Source: Phycisphaerae bacterium | Lineage (GTDB): Bacteria > Planctomycetota > Phycisphaerae > JAJVII01 | Direction of reading: 5' to 3' | Assembly: GCA_022072085.1 (NCBI GenBank) | Contig: JAJVII010000008.1 | Location: 1 to 64,000 of the forward strand | Length of the DNA: 64,000 bases | In this document: positions 25,828 through 34,415 of the stretch, piece by piece | How positions within the stretch are numbered: the stretch's first letter is position 1 | How the letters are laid out: every line of letters starts with the position of its first letter | Position numbers and translations under genes: made by a program | Notes under the pieces: generated by a model | Seen by the model: only the letters and a program-made list of their open reading frames with translations | Database searches by the model: none | What the model was told of the DNA's origin: nothing

Positions 25828-26922
25828 CTATTCTACCGCGCCGGCCTGGCCCAGGCTTCTCAACTGCCGCACCGCCACCAGCAGCTCGCGCATGTCCGCG
25901 GGCGGCTCGGCCTCCAATTCCATCGGCCGATGCGTCACCGGATGTTCAAACTGAATCCGCCACGCGTGCAACGCCTGGCGGGCGATCAGCGGCCCCTCGA
26001 TGGGGGCGTCGTCCAGAGACGAGCCGGCCATCCGCGAGCTTCCGCTCGCGGCTCGCGGAGAGGCGAGCAAGTCGGCCCGCGTGATCAGTCGGCCGCCGTA
26101 GTCGCGGTCGCCGACGATCGGGTGGCCCAGGTGGCTCATGTGCACGCGAAGCTGGTGCGTTCGGCCGGTGTGCGGCTCGAGCTGGAGCAGCGTGAAGCCG
26201 CGGAACCGTTCCAGAACGCGGTAGACGGTGACGGCCTGCTTGGCTGACGGGTTCTCCGGCGAGACGGCATACTTCTCGCGGTGCCTGGGGTGCCGCGCCA
26301 GGGGGGCGTCAATGCGATCGGCGTCCAGGTCCATACCGCCCTGCACCAGGGCAATGTAGAACTTGTGGATGCGGCGGGCCTCGAACTGCCTGGCCAGCCG
26401 CCAATGGGCCTCGTCGGTCTTGGCGACCAGCATGATTCCCGTTGTGTCGCGGTCGAGCCGGTGGACGATGCCCGGGCGGAAGGGGTCGCCGCCGCTGCTG
26501 AGCTTGCCGGCGTAGTAGGCCAGCCCGTTGACCAGCGTGCCGTGCGGGTTGCCGCGGGCCGGGTGGACGATGATGCCGGCCTGCTTGTTGATCGCCAGCA
26601 TGCAGTCGTCTTCCCAGACGACCTGGATGGGGATCGGCTCGGGCGGAATCTCCCGCGGCTGCGGAGGCGGGACAACGACATCCACCACGTCGCCCGGCGC
26701 CAGCCGACGGCTCGCCTTGGTCGCCTGGCCGTTCACCGTCACCTGCCCCGCGTCGATCAGCCGCTGGATCGACGAGCGGCTCAACTGCGGCAGCCGCGCA
26801 TTGACGTACTGGTCGAGGCGGCGGTGGGTCAGTTCGCGGCGCACCGTCAGCGAGACGCGCTGGAGCGGTTCCTCGTCGCCCTCGCCGTTTTCAGGATCAG
26901 GTGTGATGGGCTCGACGGTCAT
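25828..26922 (-). CDS. RluD-family pseudouridine synthase
   Basis: 364 residues. An S4 RNA-binding domain (about 32-85, RRLDQYVNARLPQLSRSSIQRLI) precedes the catalytic domain with HRLDRDTTG, where Asp157 is the nucleophile, and the later LEPHTGRTHQLRVHM. It converts specific uridines in rRNA to pseudouridine; by domain set it is closest to RluD, which modifies 23S helix 69. A 35-residue insertion rich in Ser/Ala (about 285-315) precedes the last strands and is unusual. The next gene upstream on the strand ends six bases before this start, so they are one operon. Confidence 0.88.
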   Translation of the reverse strand: MTVEPITPDPENGEGDEEPLQRVSLTVRRELTHRRLDQYVNARLPQLSRSSIQRLIDAGQVTVNGQATKASRRLAPGDVVDVVVPPPQPREIPPEPIPIQVVWEDDCMLAINKQAGIIVHPARGNPHGTLVNGLAYYAGKLSSGGDPFRPGIVHRLDRDTTGIMLVAKTDEAHWRLARQFEARRIHKFYIALVQGGMDLDADRIDAPLARHPRHREKYAVSPENPSAKQAVTVYRVLERFRGFTLLQLEPHTGRTHQLRVHMSHLGHPIVGDRDYGGRLITRADLLASPRAASGSSRMAGSSLDDAPIEGPLIARQALHAWRIQFEHPVTHRPMELEAEPPADMRELLVAVRQLRSLGQAGAVE

Positions 26923-26928
26923 GCCTGC

Positions 26929-27765
26929 CTATTCGTCGTCCGGCTGCCCGCCACTGTCGGCCGGCAGAGAAGTCGACGACGGCGTGGCCGTGCCGGAACC
27001 CGCATCGGGCGTCCCGGGCGCCGGCTCGCCGGTGTTGTGTCCGCTGGGCATGGTCAGGCCGGGCTGCGAAGTCGCCGACGGGGCCGGGCCCTCGGTCGAG
27101 CCGGACTCCGGCTGGGTCGCCGGCGGCGGAATCGGCACGGTCACTTCCGTGTGCGACGCGACGCCGCGGACGAACTCGACCGGCCCGGCATCGGCTGCCA
27201 GCCGCGCCTGACGCTCGCTGGCCATGTCGCGGAACAGCGGATCGGCCTGCTTGTCGTCGATGATCTGCTGGTAGAGCTTGCGGGCGTCGTCCAGGCGGCC
27301 GCTGTCCTTGGCAATGTTGGCCAGCAGCAGCCGCGCCGCAGGGGTCGTCAGGCCGAAGTACGGCCGCTTCAGGGCGGCATCCAACCGCTCCTGTGCCACT
27401 TCCTCATGTTTGCCGAACTTCTCGCGGTCTTTGGCTGCGTCGATTGCCTCGGCCTGGCGCATGATCAGGACGCCGCGGGACAGTTCGGCCAGCCCGGTGA
27501 CCGGGTCGGTGTCGGGATAGCGGGTGACAACGCTTTCGAGTTGGACGGCGTCCTCCTTGCTCCAGGCGGCCCAGTAGTCGCCCCAGGCCTCGGCCTGCTG
27601 AGTCCGGTCACGGTTGCCGAGGTACCAGTAGACCGTCAACGCGACCAGGACGACGACCACGGCGACGAGCAGCTTGTTCGCGTGCTTCTTGATCCTGCCG
27701 GGAAATTCGCTGATCCAGACGGACAGCTCGTTGGTCTTGAGACGATGTCGCTCTTCGGACTTCAT
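26929..27765 (-). CDS. Membrane-anchored TPR-like protein
   Basis: 278 residues from ATG 27765 (MKSEERHRL), with TGGAAG upstream. It has a cytoplasmic basic start and one transmembrane helix (about 33-52, LLVAVVVVLVALTVYWYL). Helical pairs between 60 and 200 (LARLLLANIAKDSGRLDDARKLYQQII) match the TPR_21 pattern of YfgM-type translocon helpers. Residues 205-278 are a Pro/Ser/Thr-rich low-complexity tail, probably extracytoplasmic. It is co-transcribed with the pseudouridine synthase gene. A role in periplasmic protein folding or translocation is suggested only by this resemblance. Confidence 0.6.
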   Translation of the reverse strand: MKSEERHRLKTNELSVWISEFPGRIKKHANKLLVAVVVVLVALTVYWYLGNRDRTQQAEAWGDYWAAWSKEDAVQLESVVTRYPDTDPVTGLAELSRGVLIMRQAEAIDAAKDREKFGKHEEVAQERLDAALKRPYFGLTTPAARLLLANIAKDSGRLDDARKLYQQIIDDKQADPLFRDMASERQARLAADAGPVEFVRGVASHTEVTVPIPPPATQPESGSTEGPAPSATSQPGLTMPSGHNTGEPAPGTPDAGSGTATPSSTSLPADSGGQPDDE

Positions 27766-27933
27766 GATGACTTCCACGCCAGGAGCGTCAGATCCACCGC
27801 GCCGCCCGCCACGTTGCGGGCCTGCGGATCGGATGGAATCAAGGGAGTAAGTCTACCACCGCCCACGGGCAAGCTCAAGGCCCGCGGCGGGCACAAATGC
27901 AGGCCGATCGCGGGACCCCGTCCGGCGGAAACC

Positions 27934-28410
27934 TCAGCCCTTCTGCTGCTCGACGGGGTAAATCTCGGCGTGGATGGTCGTGTAGCCCCACATGTCTTCG
28001 GTGATCGTGACGATGCAGCGTTCGCTGCCCTTGCCGAAGTCGATCTTCAGCGTGCCGCGGTCGTCGCGGTAGTTTTCCTTGAACCAGCGGAAGTTGGCCG
28101 GCATCTGGTCCAGGTAGAAACTGGCCACCCGCTCCTTGCCCGCCCGGCCGCGATAGTAGTGGCTGACGTAGCGGAAGTGGCTGTTGGCCTGGGCGACGCT
28201 CTTGGATTCCTGGAAGGAGAAGTCCAGCGGCACGGGCAGGTCGGCGACCTTGGACTGGCTCTTGGCGATCAGTGGGCTCGGGTCGTTGCCCACCTCGCGC
28301 GGGGCGCCCGAGGAGATGTCGATCTGCCGCGTCTGGGCACAGCCGCCCAGCGAGAGCAGCAGCCCCGACGCAACCAGCAGGACCGAACCCGGCGCGGTGC
28401 AGAGCCTCAT
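27934..28410 (-). CDS. Lipoprotein of unknown function
   Basis: 158 residues with a lipoprotein signal (LLLSLGGC, Cys24). The mature part has DLPVPLDFSFQESKSV and RYVSHYYRGRAGKERVASFYLDQMP, a pattern seen in small planctomycete lipoproteins with a DUF4810/BamC-like beta fold; I cannot name the family. It is probably attached to the cell-envelope membrane. tRNA-Arg lies 24 bases upstream on the same strand and may share a transcript. Confidence 0.6.
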   Translation of the reverse strand: MRLCTAPGSVLLVASGLLLSLGGCAQTRQIDISSGAPREVGNDPSPLIAKSQSKVADLPVPLDFSFQESKSVAQANSHFRYVSHYYRGRAGKERVASFYLDQMPANFRWFKENYRDDRGTLKIDFGKGSERCIVTITEDMWGYTTIHAEIYPVEQQKG

Positions 28411-28434
28411 GTCGCACCTCCCTGTGCAAGCGAT

Positions 28435-28507
28435 TACGCCCGGCAGGATTCGAACCTGCGACCCCCGGTTTAGGAAACCGGTGCTCTATCCTCTGAGCTA
28501 CGGGCGC
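28435..28507 (-). tRNA. tRNA-Arg, anticodon CCT
   Basis: 73 bases. The acceptor GCGCCCG pairs with CGGGCGT. D arm AGCTCAGAGGATAGAGC and T arm GCAGGTTCGAATCCTGC are intact. The anticodon stem CCGGT/ACCGG closes loop TTCCTAA, giving CCT, which reads AGG. The discriminator is A and CCA is not encoded. Confidence 0.93.
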
Positions 28508-28787
28508 TCAGCGGCTGCCCGCCGGGGCGTGAATCATTGCCCAATATCGGCCAGCCGTGCCTTCTTTGTTGAGCCCATCCCGAGGGCCCAGACCCGCATT
28601 ATGGCCGCGCCCGCAGCCGCGGTCAACGACGCTCCGGGGCGGCGCCGCCCAACCCCGCCGCCTCCGGCGTGTCCAATAGGTCAGCGGAGGGACGAATTGG
28701 AGGACCCGCGAAGCAGATTAAGGCCCTCCCCTCGTCGGCCGATATGAACTCAGGGATCGGCCGGGGAAACAGACGGGAGGCAGCGCG

Positions 28788-29003
28788 ATGCAGGCCGCTA
28801 CGGACGTTGAAAAGCTTGTGGCTCGAATCGCCCATCTCGACCGCGCCCAGGTCACCCGTCACCTGCTCAACTTCAAGGGCAGCTTCCCGATGGACTTCAC
28901 CGCCGACTACCTGGCCCGCCTGCCCCTGGACCGGCTGCGGCACCTGCTCATGGCCGCCCACCTGCACCAGGCCCGCTGCCGTCGCCATCCGGTCCACCAC
29001 TGA
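28788..29003 (+). CDS. Small conserved-looking soluble protein
   Basis: 71 residues, ATG 28788 with GGGAGG nine bases upstream. The sequence (HLLNFKGSFPMDFTADYLARLPLDRLRHLLMAAHL) is a compact amphipathic helical domain ending in a His/Arg-rich tail. Codon use is like that of the neighbours and the ribosome site is good, so it is probably real. I recall similar short proteins in planctomycetes but no known function. It stands alone between tRNA-Arg and the acyltransferase gene. Confidence 0.55.
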   Translation: MQAATDVEKLVARIAHLDRAQVTRHLLNFKGSFPMDFTADYLARLPLDRLRHLLMAAHLHQARCRRHPVHH

Positions 29004-29027
29004 CGGCATCCGGACGTCAACTGCCTC

Positions 29028-29056
29028 TTAACGCGCCGCCCATCGGCCGTTAGAAT
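29028..29056 (+). promoter_or_regulatory. Promoter of the acyltransferase gene, near-leaderless
   Basis: TTAACG (29028-29033), exactly 17 bases, TAGAAT (29051-29056). The start codon is at 29066, so transcription would begin within a few bases of the ATG. No Shine-Dalgarno is present, in keeping with a leaderless message. Confidence 0.5.
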
Positions 29057-29065
29057 GCTCCGTCT

Positions 29066-30025
29066 ATGGTCCGCAAGGTGATCGACTATCTCGTTTACGT
29101 CGTGACGCGCGTTGTCGCCGGCTTGATCCAAGTCGCCGGACCGGCCGAGGCCAAGGTGCACGCCCGCCGCCTCGCCCGGCTGTGGTGGCGGCTGGACCGC
29201 AAGCACCGCAACATCGCTCTGACCAACCTCCGCAACAGTTTTCCCGACTGGCCGCAGGATCGCATCGAACGCGTCGGCCGCGAGAGCTTTGAGCGGCTGC
29301 TCTGCTTCATCATCGACGTCCTGCTCACCCCTCGGTTTGTCACGAACCATCGCTGGCAGGACCACATCCGACTGGTGGGCTTCGAGCCGACTCTCGAAAT
29401 GCTGTTGACCCCGCGCCAGCCGATCATCATGCTGACGGCCCACTACGGCAACTTCGAGATCATGGGCTACACGCTGGCGACGCTGGGGTTCCCGACCGTC
29501 AGCGTCGCCCGTCCGATCGACAACCCCTATCTCAACGAATACATCCTGGGCGTGCGCGAGCGGCACGGGCAGGAGATTCTCTACAAGAAGGGGGCGACCG
29601 GGTCGATGCAGGACGTGCTGGCCGGCAACGGCGTGCTCTGCTTCATCGCCGACCAGAACGCCGGGCACAAGGGACAGTTCGCGAACTTCTTCGGGAGGCC
29701 GGCGTCGACCTACAAGTCGATCGGCCTGCTGGCGATCCAGTTCCGCTGCCCGATCGTGATCGGCTACGCCCGGCAGGTCGGCACGGGGCTCCAGTACGAG
29801 ATCGGCGTGCAGGAGATGATCAGGCCCGAGCAGTGGCAGGGCCAGCCGGACGAGTTGGCCTGGATCACGCAACGATACAGCGACGCGATGGAGGCCTTCA
29901 TCCGGGCCGAGCCGGCGCAATACTGGTGGATCCACCGACGCTGGAAAAGCCGACCGCCCTGGGAGAAGCCCGGCGATGCCCCCAAGGAAGCCGGCGGCAA
30001 ATATCACCCCAAGGCGACGGCCTGA
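29066..30025 (+). CDS. LpxL/HtrB-family acyltransferase
   Basis: 319 residues. A hydrophobic N-terminal segment (8-24) anchors it to the inner membrane. HYGNFE (His126, Glu131) is the HxxxxE catalytic motif, followed by VSVARPIDNPYLNEY, IADQNAGHKG and the C-terminal WWIHRRWKSRP typical of lipid A lauroyl/myristoyl transferases. It adds a secondary acyl chain to lipid A or a related lipid, using acyl-ACP. If lipid A is made in this organism, this is a late step. Some family members acylate other lipids such as phosphatidylinositol mannosides. There is no ribosome site; the promoter suggests a leaderless mRNA. Confidence 0.85.
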   Translation: MVRKVIDYLVYVVTRVVAGLIQVAGPAEAKVHARRLARLWWRLDRKHRNIALTNLRNSFPDWPQDRIERVGRESFERLLCFIIDVLLTPRFVTNHRWQDHIRLVGFEPTLEMLLTPRQPIIMLTAHYGNFEIMGYTLATLGFPTVSVARPIDNPYLNEYILGVRERHGQEILYKKGATGSMQDVLAGNGVLCFIADQNAGHKGQFANFFGRPASTYKSIGLLAIQFRCPIVIGYARQVGTGLQYEIGVQEMIRPEQWQGQPDELAWITQRYSDAMEAFIRAEPAQYWWIHRRWKSRPPWEKPGDAPKEAGGKYHPKATA

Positions 30026-30035
30026 CGCGTCCGGC

Positions 30036-30782
30036 TCACTTCCCCGCCCGCAGTTTCTTCAACGCCGCGAGGATGTCCTTCGGCTCGCCGCGCGTGGTGT
30101 AGTCGGGATCGACGTAGGCGTAGCGGATCGTGCCGCCCGGATCGACGACGTAGGTCGCGGGGATCGGCAATTCCCAGTTGTCGTTGCCCTGGCTCTTGGC
30201 CAGATCTAGACCGAAGCCTTTGTAGACTTCCTTCAACTCCGGCTCGACCTTGAAGACCAGCCCGATCCGCCGGGCCAGCGCGTTGTCGCGGTCGTTCAGC
30301 AGCGGGAAGCCCAGCTCGTCCTTGTGCCCGGTCTCGAACGCGTTGGCCTGCGTCTCGGGCGAGATCGCCACCAGCGTCGCCCCCTCGGCCCGGAAGTCAG
30401 CCAGCGACTGTTGGAGGGCGTGCAACTCCATGTTGCAGTACGGGCACCACCCGCCGCGGTAGAACGCGATCACCACCGGGCCCAGCGCCCGCAGCGTCGA
30501 GAGGCTGACTGCCCTGCCCTGGGCATCGGACAGCGTGAAGTCCGGCATCGCGTCGCCGACGTGCAGCGACGTCTCGGCGATCTTCGAGTCTCGCAGCCGG
30601 CGTTGCGCGTCCTCCATCGTCTTGCGGACGGCCTCGGGGGCACGGCCCTTGGACGCAGCCCGCCGCTGGGCCATCTGATCGTTGAGCGACGCCGGCTGAT
30701 TCGTCGCACAACCGCCCGCCGCCAGAAGCACGGCCATGATCGCCATTGCCGCCGCTCCCCGTCCGATCGCGAATGCACGCAT
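30036..30782 (-). CDS. Peroxiredoxin/thioredoxin-like lipoprotein
   Basis: 248 residues from ATG 30782, with CAGGAG upstream. The lipobox is LLAAGGC (Cys25), so it is a membrane-attached lipoprotein. An alpha-helical linker (30-75) leads into an AhpC/TSA-type domain (DAMPDFTLSDAQGR...FYRGGWCPYCNMEL) with Cys113 and Cys116. The CPYC pair makes it closer to redox-active thioredoxin-like proteins than to a one-Cys peroxiredoxin. It probably reduces peroxides or disulfides in the envelope. It ends the murC-to-ftsQ-like run on the minus strand. Confidence 0.75.
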   Translation of the reverse strand: MRAFAIGRGAAAMAIMAVLLAAGGCATNQPASLNDQMAQRRAASKGRAPEAVRKTMEDAQRRLRDSKIAETSLHVGDAMPDFTLSDAQGRAVSLSTLRALGPVVIAFYRGGWCPYCNMELHALQQSLADFRAEGATLVAISPETQANAFETGHKDELGFPLLNDRDNALARRIGLVFKVEPELKEVYKGFGLDLAKSQGNDNWELPIPATYVVDPGGTIRYAYVDPDYTTRGEPKDILAALKKLRAGK

Positions 30783-30899
30783 CGTCTGCTCCTGAAATGG
30801 CCCGCCGCGCCGTCCGAAACGGGCGGTACTGCATCCGACACAGGTTTCAGTGAGAGGCACAACAAGGAATTGTATGCCCCGCGTGACTGCGGGTCACAC

Positions 30900-31586
30900 T
30901 CAGTTGCAGCCGTCGGCCCGATCGCTACGCAGCCGGTCGGCCGGGAAGAGAATCGCCGTCGCAGCCAGCACGATCAGCAACGCCAGCGGCAAAGCCAGCG
31001 GCCACTGGCCGGCGAACGTGCTGGGCCAGCCGGTCCGGGAGAGGCTCGCAGCCTCGAACATCGGGTTGAAGGCGCGGAAGTGCATATTCGCGTTGTCCAG
31101 GAAATCGCGGCTGAGGTAGTCCAGTCCCAGCAGGCCGAAGTTCAGCAGCACCATCAGCAGCGACCACCCCCAGCGAAGCGAGGGTCCCCCCCTGTCCACC
31201 ATCAGCCAGCCGACGGCCAGCCAGGCCAGCATGTAGACCAGCGGCATAGCCGTCCGGCCCGTGTTCGCCTGCGCCCACCAGGCCGCCGGGATCGCCGCCA
31301 GCAGGCAGCCGGCTAGCAGGAGCAACGCTTCGAGGCCCGCCTGCGCACGCGGGCGGGTGGTCAGCCGACCGATGCCCAGCGTCGGCCACAGCCAGCTCAC
31401 AAACAGCACCTGCGCCCCAGCTAGCATCGCCCAGCCGCGGCCGGGATCGGGCGCGGCGCTGGCATCGGGAAATGCGGCGACAGCCAGCACGGCTACCTCA
31501 GCCGCCAACAGACCGGCCGCCAGCCAGGTCGGGAAAGTCACCTGCGACGCGGAGGGTGACTCGCTGACCGGTGAATCGGGCGACAT
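30900..31586 (-). CDS. Integral membrane protein of unknown function
   Basis: 228 residues with about six hydrophobic helices (roughly 20-40, 50-70, 83-105, 112-130, 137-155 and 195-217). A soluble loop near 158-190 holds LSRDFLDNANMHFRAFNPMFEA. No family motif was recognised. It starts nine bases before the ftsQ-like stop's downstream side, so it is in the same operon as the cell-wall genes. A role in envelope assembly is only suggested by position. Confidence 0.55.
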   Translation of the reverse strand: MSPDSPVSESPSASQVTFPTWLAAGLLAAEVAVLAVAAFPDASAAPDPGRGWAMLAGAQVLFVSWLWPTLGIGRLTTRPRAQAGLEALLLLAGCLLAAIPAAWWAQANTGRTAMPLVYMLAWLAVGWLMVDRGGPSLRWGWSLLMVLLNFGLLGLDYLSRDFLDNANMHFRAFNPMFEAASLSRTGWPSTFAGQWPLALPLALLIVLAATAILFPADRLRSDRADGCN

Positions 31587-31594
31587 CGGGCGCC

Positions 31595-32686
31595 TCAGGG
31601 TTGCATGGTGAGCGCGGATCGGCCGGGGCCCAGCGCGTGCGGCACAACGTTGGCTCGGGCCTCGCCCCTGACCGAGTAGAGGTCGATCGGCCCGTCAACG
31701 ACCCGCAGCGCGGAGAGGTTGAGCGTCTTGTAGGTGGTCCAGATTTCGCGGAGCAGAACGAGTTTGCCCTTGGTGTCGTTCATCTCGCCCCGGTCGGGGT
31801 TGCCCAGCCGGTAGCCCCACTTGATTTCCTGAACGCTGGAGTAGCGGTCCACCGGCGACCAGACCCGCAGCACGAGTTCGGCGGCGTCAGGGTCGGGCCG
31901 CCCGAAGTTCCCGACATCCACTTCGCAGATTTCGTTGAAGTAAGGCCGGTCGCTCAGCAGGCTGACCAGGTCCAGGCCCGCCTGGATGGCCGCCACCCCG
32001 AGTTGCCCGCCGACCTGCGGCTGCGGCGAGGGCGCCGGCACGATCGACGGCAAAGCAGGCCGCTTGCTGGATTCCGACGAAAGCACGAAGCCATCCTTGT
32101 CCAGCACATACCACCGCCCCGGCCCGTGCGAGAGCCGGCTCTGCCACCAGACTTGGGCCAGCGGGCGGCGATACTCCACGGCCATCACGATCTCACGTCT
32201 GAACCCGCCCTTGCCGTCGTCAGCCGGCACGAGCCGCTTCTCGACCTGCGTGACGCGCGAGACATAGGGGTGGCTCCCCAACGCATGGGCGATGTTGGGC
32301 GCCAGCTTCGGGTCGAACCAGGTCCGGGCCGTGTCGCCGCCGACCGAGGCAGCCAGCCGGTTCACGGTCTGCTCGGCTGCCGACTGGAGTTCGTCGTAAG
32401 CGGGGTTGGACGGCGCCATCCACTCCGGCGGCGGCGCCATGACCAGCATGATCTTCTCGCTGGGGCTGGCGAGCGAATGAACGTAGCGCTCCATCGAGTG
32501 CAGCCCGTAGACCAGCCCGCCGGCCAGCACGGCGATGAACGCCACGTGCAGGCAGAACCGCACGGCCCGGCGTTTGCTCTGGTCGCTCAGCCGCGACCAC
32601 CAGCCGTCGATGAGCGGGCCCCGTTTGCCCGAGGACGATCCGCTGCGCGAACCCGCGCCGGCACGCTTGGTCTTTCGCTTGGCCAT
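31595..32686 (-). CDS. FtsQ-like cell-division membrane protein
   Basis: 363 residues from ATG 32686 (MAKRKTKRAG), preceded by GGAGCGGA. A basic cytoplasmic start and one membrane helix (about 41-60, FCLHVAFIAVLAGGLVYGL) are followed by a long extracytoplasmic part. Residues 130-190 (HALGSHPYVSRVTQVEKRLV...VMAVEYRRPLAQVW) look like the POTRA/FtsQ segment, and GRWYVLDKDGFVLSS is the usual FtsQ 'D..G' block. It directly follows ddl, the place of ftsQ in division/cell-wall clusters. It is longer than typical FtsQ (about 280). ftsA and ftsZ do not follow. Sequence support is moderate and position support good. Confidence 0.6.
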   Translation of the reverse strand: MAKRKTKRAGAGSRSGSSSGKRGPLIDGWWSRLSDQSKRRAVRFCLHVAFIAVLAGGLVYGLHSMERYVHSLASPSEKIMLVMAPPPEWMAPSNPAYDELQSAAEQTVNRLAASVGGDTARTWFDPKLAPNIAHALGSHPYVSRVTQVEKRLVPADDGKGGFRREIVMAVEYRRPLAQVWWQSRLSHGPGRWYVLDKDGFVLSSESSKRPALPSIVPAPSPQPQVGGQLGVAAIQAGLDLVSLLSDRPYFNEICEVDVGNFGRPDPDAAELVLRVWSPVDRYSSVQEIKWGYRLGNPDRGEMNDTKGKLVLLREIWTTYKTLNLSALRVVDGPIDLYSVRGEARANVVPHALGPGRSALTMQP

Positions 32687-32779
32687 TCCGCTCCGCGGGC
32701 ATCGCCCGCAACCGAAACTTCGAGGCAGACAAGTCGCCCGCCGGCTGCCCGGAATCCTCCGGCAGCCCGGGCGCACCGC

Positions 32780-33709
32780 TTATCCAGCATCGGCCAGCCG
32801 CTTGTTTCGCCGTGAGGCTAATTCCACCAGCCGCCCGCACAGCGCCCCGAAATCCAGGCCCGACGCCGCAGCCGCCATCGGCAGCAGCGAGTGACTGGTG
32901 AACCCGGGGATCGTGTTCACCTCCAGCAGGAACATTCGGCCGTCCGGCCGAAGGCGGAAGTCGATCCGGGCGTAGTCGCGGCAGCCGACCGCCTCGAACG
33001 CCCCTTCCGCAATCTCGCACATCCGGTCGCGCAAGCGGCGGGTCAGGTCGGGCTCGACAACGTAACGCGTGCCGCCGTCATCGGCGTACTTCGCCTGGTA
33101 GTCGTAATACTCGTGCGCCGCCGAAACGACGATCTCGACCGGCGGCAGCGATTTGCCCTCCAGGATGCCGACCGTCAGTTCGCGGCCGGGGATGAACTGC
33201 TCGATCAGGCAGCGGCCGTGCTTCGCGCAAACCGTCTCGACGCCCTTTCGCATCGCCTCCAGGTCGCGACAGATGAACAGGTCGACGCTGGAGCCCTCGT
33301 CCACCGGCTTGACGACCAGTGGGAAGTCGCCATCCCATCGGCCCGGCCATTCGCCCAGCACCTGCCACCCGGGCGTGGGAAGTCCGGCGGCGACGAAGGC
33401 GGTCTTCGTCGCCGCCTTGTTCATCGCCAGTTCCGACGCCTCGGGGCCCGAGCCGACGTAGGTCAGCCCGCGATCTTCGAGGATGCGCTGAAGCTGGCCG
33501 TCCTCGCCCCAGGTCCCGTGCAGCACGGGAAAGACGACGTCCGCATCGGGCCGGTCCAGCGACGACAGGTCGTCAGGCGTGATGTCGAAGAGAGAGACGC
33601 GATGGCCGACGCCGCGCAGGGCCTCAGCCACGGCTCGCCCGCTGACGAGGGAGACCTCACGCTCGGCGGACGGCCCGCCATGCAATACGGTGATATTCAG
33701 TGGGTTCAT
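32780..33709 (-). CDS. ddl: D-alanine--D-alanine ligase
   Basis: 309 residues, normal length. The N-terminal VLHGGPSAEREVSLVSG, middle PLVVKPVDEGSSVDLFI and C-terminal DYARIDFRLRPDGRMFLLEVNTIPGFTSHSLLP are ATP-grasp Ddl signatures, including the Mg-binding Glu and Asn. It makes the D-Ala-D-Ala end of peptidoglycan precursors in the cytoplasm. It is placed after murC-murB and before the ftsQ-like gene, with the toxin-antitoxin pair in between. This supports a peptidoglycan wall in the organism. Confidence 0.93.
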   Translation of the reverse strand: MNPLNITVLHGGPSAEREVSLVSGRAVAEALRGVGHRVSLFDITPDDLSSLDRPDADVVFPVLHGTWGEDGQLQRILEDRGLTYVGSGPEASELAMNKAATKTAFVAAGLPTPGWQVLGEWPGRWDGDFPLVVKPVDEGSSVDLFICRDLEAMRKGVETVCAKHGRCLIEQFIPGRELTVGILEGKSLPPVEIVVSAAHEYYDYQAKYADDGGTRYVVEPDLTRRLRDRMCEIAEGAFEAVGCRDYARIDFRLRPDGRMFLLEVNTIPGFTSHSLLPMAAAASGLDFGALCGRLVELASRRNKRLADAG

Positions 33710-33775
33710 CCGTGAACCTCAAAGCCAGGAGGCCGGAGCAATATCGAAAAGGGATCCTTGCCTCGGACGGCTCGA

Positions 33776-34120
33776 TCATCCGCCCTCGCCCAGCGCCTCG
33801 CGAAGTTGGGCGACCAGCGGCGGCAGATCGATCCGGATCACGTTCCAGAGCACATCAAAATCCACGACATCATAGCCGTGAACCAGGCGGTTGCGCATTC
33901 CGACCATCTGCGCCCAAGGAATGCCGGGCAAACGCTCTCGCCCCGCGGGAGAGACTCTTGCCGCAGCCTCCCCCACGATCTCCGCCAGACGAACCAAAGC
34001 CAGATTGAGCTTCCGATCGCGGTCGAGGTCCGCCCGGTCCAGCCCCTTGGCGATTTCGATCGCTTCTTCAGCATACTCCAGCATGTCCAGCAAGCGAGTG
34101 CCGTCGTCATGCTGCGTCAT
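33776..34120 (-). CDS. hepT: HEPN-domain toxin, HepT-like (DUF86)
   Basis: 114 residues, all helical. RNRLVHGY carries the RxxxxH motif (Arg76, His81) of HEPN ribonucleases. The start overlaps the end of the nucleotidyltransferase gene by 14 bases. HepT proteins cut RNA unless the partner MntA adds AMP to a Tyr next to the active site; the Tyr83 after H81-G82 fits that target. It sits inside a cell-wall operon. Assignment by motif and partner is strong. Confidence 0.88.
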   Translation of the reverse strand: MTQHDDGTRLLDMLEYAEEAIEIAKGLDRADLDRDRKLNLALVRLAEIVGEAAARVSPAGRERLPGIPWAQMVGMRNRLVHGYDVVDFDVLWNVIRIDLPPLVAQLREALGEGG

Positions 34121-34409
34121 ACAGCACCTCGGCTTCGGCTAGAACGCGACCGATGATGCGTTTGCCGATGAAGCCGGGCGTGTTCAGGTCCACCTTCCGC
34201 CCGAGCATTTCCGATAGCTCGATTTCCATGCCGAAAAACCGCAGCCCCGGCGTCTGCCCCGGCTCGAATTCCACCAGGATGTCCACATCGCTGTCGGGCG
34301 TAAAGTCGTCCCGCAGGACCGAGCCGAACAGGGCCAGCCGGCGAATGCGGTTCCGCCGGCAGAACGCAGCGATCTCTTCCTTCGGAATGTCGATGCGTGG
34401 CTGCCCCAT
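34107..34409 (-). CDS. mntA: Nucleotidyltransferase antitoxin, MntA-like
   Basis: 100 residues. GSVLRDDFTPDSDVDILVEF has the GSxxR...DxD signature (Gly29-Ser30, Asp41, Asp43) of minimal nucleotidyltransferases. As in MntA, it probably adds AMP to its HepT partner and silences it. It begins six bases after the murB stop, so it is read on the same message. This places a toxin-antitoxin unit inside an essential operon, which may favour its retention. Confidence 0.88.
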   Translation of the reverse strand: MGQPRIDIPKEEIAAFCRRNRIRRLALFGSVLRDDFTPDSDVDILVEFEPGQTPGLRFFGMEIELSEMLGRKVDLNTPGFIGKRIIGRVLAEAEVLYDAA

Positions 34410-34415
34410 GACGCC

